Positions 60,985 to 64,000 of a DNA stretch of 64,000 nt are shown in pieces. The stretch is taken from positions 210,001-274,000 of the forward strand of contig JARHVA010008418.1 of the NCBI GenBank assembly GCA_037957365.1, given 5' to 3'. The stretch is from Torreya grandis (taxonomy: Eukaryota; Streptophyta; Pinopsida; Cupressales; Taxaceae). Under the pieces are notes generated by a model, which searched no databases, was not told where the DNA came from, and saw only the letters and a program-made list of their open reading frames with translations. The first letter of the stretch is position 1. Every line of letters starts with the position of its first letter. The translations under genes were made by a program, and so were the position numbers.

Positions 60985-62532
60985 TGATGGGAGTCATTGT
61001 TACCCCTTCATTTAACCAATGTATATTGGTGTCAATTCTTACTAGGGCTAATGTCTAAGGAAGTTTGTAGTAAGATACTTTATTAATTTTAGTTAATAGT
61101 ATCTTTTTGGGGATTCTAAGTTTTTAAAATAGAATTCTTATCTTATCCATCTAAGCTATTTCTATAAAAGAAACAAACAATTTTGTATGAAATATAAAAG
61201 ACACCACTCTTTGTTGAATCAAACAATTTGAAAAATAATCAAACTTAACTTGCATAAAACATCAATCATTCACTCTTCTGGAATAAACTTGTAAATAATG
61301 ATTTAAAAATTACACTTTAAAAATGAAATTACATCAAATCATTTCTTATGGAATGAATGATAATCAATAATCTATATTTCAGAAAAGCTAGAAACTAAGT
61401 AATCAATTAGCTTATACAAGAAATGTGAAATCAAATAACTATTTTATCATTCAAGTTATAAATCTATGTTATACAAATAGAAATATATATTAATCTTTGA
61501 ATTAAAATTATAAAATAAATATCAAGATAAACCCCTTATCTCCTTGGGGAGTGGTCCCTTGCTCACCCTTAGATTTAGGTTCAAATCAAATCAACTTCAA
61601 GATATATAGTGAAAGAAAAGAACTATTATAATACTTGTATTTTAGAGAATGAAGTTTTACAATATATTTATGTGCAAAAAGCTATATATCCTAACAATCA
61701 TCTATCTATTTATTCTATACAAAGAAATTGACTAACCTAAATTATAGATAACATCTTGACTATTTCAAGACAAGAAGATATCTGAAGAGATTTAGTGATA
61801 TAGTTAAGACAAAAAATCATGGCAATGAGATCTTTAAGGGATTATAGGTTCCCAAGATAAAACTATCTATGACTAAATTTATCAACCAAATCTTACATAT
61901 TTGAAATACATACCTTTCATTCTATTACTTATATCTGGAACAACTTCTAAAAATGGAAGACCAAACAAAAAATTGATAGCTATATATATACATGTAAAAA
62001 AATATAACTAATGAAAGAAGTCTTTTATATTGTCATGAGGAATATAGAGAAACTATCTGATCCCTTAAAATTGTGTCAAGTTTAATTATAGAATGAGTTG
62101 GGATGATCTATAACAAAATTTACATAATCCAGAGCTAAATGTTGAAACCCATAGTCAACTGTTAAGATCCATAACTAACTACTAAAATCCGTAGCCAAGT
62201 GTTGAAATTTGTAGCCAACTATCAAGATCCATAGCTATAGTGGATTAATTAATTCATCGTCTTAGATCATCTTTATCTTCATGGAATCTTGGAAAAACTT
62301 GTCTTATTACTATTATTGCCTATATATAACAAAATATAGGGCCTAAAACATGTAAATGTTAGAAAAAAGTGTAAAGAAGAGAGATTTAGACTTTACATGA
62401 GTTCATGCAGATAAAAGCATCTATTTACTACCTTATGATAGTTATAAATACTAAGATTGCATATAGTGTTCAACATTTGTCATTTTTAAGGTCACAATCA
62501 TAATATTAATGAGTCATTTTTTGGACTCATCA
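60985..62532 (-). repeat. L5 5' LTR
   Basis: This LTR is 1548 bp. On the minus strand it starts TGATGAGTCC and ends GACTCCCATCA, giving TGATG/CATCA ends. It is colinear with 49889-51438; both end with 'tcatttttaaggtcacaatc' followed by a 'taatgagtcattt' block. It is the promoter-bearing copy of the element. Confidence 0.93.
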
Positions 62533-62537
62533 CTATC
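62533..62537. other. L5 target-site duplication, right copy (ctatc)
   Basis: Partner of 49884-49888 with one mismatch. The L4 gag codon split at the left border is completed directly after this copy. Confidence 0.8.
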
Positions 62538-64000
62538 AAGATCCTAATATGCTTACTAAAGGAAAGAACCTCATGGAGGATCATTTTGTATGGATATAGA
62601 AAACATATAAAACCTATTTGAACCTATCACATAATTTTAATCAAATGAACATGTCAAATTAGCCACTCATTGATTTAGTTCCTTCAAGAGGATTTTTGAT
62701 TGAATTGATTGGTCAAGAAAATTAGGGTGTATACCCATTTACGTAAAACACTTTAGTAGATAACTTGTTTCATATGCCAATCATTGAGGAAGTGTCTTCT
62801 ACTTCTACATATAATAATGAGTAAAACATAGTGGATAATGTACAAGTAACATCTAATCCAAACCGAAGTGGTGTAAGTATGCAAATAACTAGTACATAAA
62901 TAAGTTAAACTTTAGTTAACACCATGATTAGTTCTCAAAATTAGGGAGTAGGAGTTTATACATCCTAACCTCAACCAAGTAATACTATTAATCCTCAACC
63001 AACTACTTCTTTAAGTTCTCAACTAATAGGATTAGGTAGCCAACCAATGACCAATTTCATGCCTTAACAATAAAATGTGATAAATCCTACTCCTCCCTAA
63101 TAGGTAATGATTAGTATTCCACAATAGCAAGCATAATGAAACATACCAATGCAACAAATTCTGAATATGTTTCCACCTCAATATGGGGAAACCAATGTTC
63201 CACCTCACCAAGTAGTAGGGAACATACCTCTTTCCTCATAGACCAATATGCCACTTCAAAGCTAAATGATGTCTAGTCAACAATGTATAACTATTGGTCA
63301 GCACATGCTAAATCTCTACCATGTACCCACTTCCCAACTGGGATTCATGTAACAAATAAGTTTCAATGTTCCTCAAGTAATGATTAGGAAACCTTTGCCT
63401 TTTATGTAGAATATGCCACTAGTTCAAAGATAGGGTCTTGGTTCACAAGTACCCACTCAACAACAAAGTTTGATTAGTCAATAACATGTCCTTTTTCAAC
63501 CTCAAAAAGCATAGTATAATTACATCCCTCTGTCCCAAATTCAAAATCCCTAAAACCAAGCCTACATATCCAACCAAAACTATAATATTATGCAACCACA
63601 AATTCAATTCCAAAAATCAAACCCTAATCCACACATGCGTATTCCTAGTCTATTTTCTAACCAAACCAACATACCCAAATAAATACCTCCATCATACCCT
63701 AATCAAAGTGCTCAAATTGTGACCACTCAACTATCTACCTAAGCTAATATTCCCCCTCAAGCTAATATTCCCCCTAGTTTCCTATCCCAAGAATCACAGT
63801 AGATGAAGGAAGTGATTGTTATCGTCCAACCCAGGAAATAGACTAATCAGTTAGATGACATGTGTTCTTATCCATTCAACATGGATTAATTTTAGATACC
63901 ATTTCCTCTAGGATATGAACCACCAAAATTTGACAAATATAAGGAGAAAGGTGATCCTAAGGCTTCTTTAATTGAATTATTTGTTTCATGTTAGCCAGTG
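62538..64000 (+). pseudogene. L4 gag, continued after L5, runs off the window
   Basis: The frame interrupted at 49888 resumes with 'QDPNMLTKGKNLMEDHFV' and stays readable, with many stops, to the edge. It is dominated by Pro/Gln/Asn/Met/Ser: 'NPQPTTSLSSQLIGLGSQP', 'MQQILNMFPPQYGETNVPPH', 'NIPPQANIPPSFLSQES'. At about 63910-63990 it reaches 'IPFPLGYEPPKFDKYKEKGD' and 'PKASLIELFVSC', the start of the retrotransposon gag domain also seen in L2. Many CAA/CAG glutamine codons appear as TAA/TAG stops. A ~600-residue Q/P-rich region ahead of capsid is long. Confidence 0.78.

Larger units (their letters stand above)
49889..62532 (-). mobile_element. L5: complete Athila-like Ty3/gypsy element, 12.6 kb
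   Basis: All parts of an LTR retrotransposon are present on the minus strand: 5' LTR (60985-62532), primer-binding site, gag, protease, RT, RNase H, integrase, an extra post-integrase frame, polypurine tract and 3' LTR (49889-51438), flanked by a 4/5-matching 5 bp duplication. Athila-like membership is inferred from the RT and RNase H motifs ('VEVYMDDFTIYGESF', 'VLGHYVS.KIIQADPKKIEV'), the 'TGGC.C..TT' primer-binding site, the length and the extra frame. Over the first 166 aligned LTR bases I count 22 differences (about 13%), so the insertion is old although it is the youngest of the nest. All genes are broken. Confidence 0.9.
45181..64000 (+). mobile_element. L4: plus-strand Ty3/gypsy element, interrupted by L5, 3' end outside
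   Basis: This is the only retroelement here on the plus strand. It has a 5' LTR (45181-46395), a primer-binding-site candidate, a 3 kb leader and a gag-like frame starting at 49381. The frame is cut by L5 at 49888 and resumes at 62538, running into a typical gag motif at the right edge. Its protease, pol and 3' LTR must lie to the right of the window. LTR and gag motifs are related to L2. It is inserted in the L3 gag; the predicted left target-site copy is 'ggtag' (45176-45180). Confidence 0.8.

Overview
The window reads as intergenic, repeat-derived nuclear DNA from a plant with a large genome. It is very AT-rich, CpG looks scarce by eye, and I find no intact host gene, rRNA, tRNA or bacterial-type operon. 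The only recognisable coding sequence is decayed Ty3/gypsy retrotransposon gag-pol plus one broken PIF1-type helicase. Divergent dual-RNase-H (Tat-like) and Athila-like elements with old LTRs suggest a seed plant, quite possibly a gymnosperm. The species is inference.

Region 1 (1-22.4 kb) is old accessory DNA: simple repeats, one LTR-like repeat (1122-2580), an unrecognised minus-strand coding remnant split by a 2.74 kb solo LTR-like insertion with a perfect TGGTA duplication (8368-11110), a PIF1/Helitron-type helicase remnant (about 15320-15850), and a 750 bp palindrome whose arms contain long (CA)n and (GT)n tracts (16520-17269).

Region 2 (22.4-64 kb) is best read as five retrotransposons nested one inside another. 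Outermost is L1 (minus; integrase, RNase H and RT at 22440-26503). It is cut by L2 (minus; 3' LTR 26504-27689, then INT, aRNH, RNH, RT, PR and gag to 38491). L2 is cut by L3 (minus; 3' LTR 38492-40018, then INT, RNH, RT, aRNH, PR and gag to 45180). L3 is cut by L4 (plus; 5' LTR 45181-46395, primer-binding site, 3 kb leader, gag from 49381). L4 is cut by L5 (minus; complete Athila-like element with two LTRs, 49889-62532), after which the L4 gag resumes in frame and runs off the window. The missing right halves of L1-L4 are predicted beyond position 64000, in the order L4, L3, L2, L1.

The points most worth a second look are the nest itself, the different position of the second RNase H in L2 (after RT) and L3 (before RT), an extra reading frame after integrase in L5, a foldback-type DNA element inside the L1 RNase H, and the large CA/GT palindrome. 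Domain limits are approximate: they come from reading conserved motifs through stops and frameshifts, not from alignment software.
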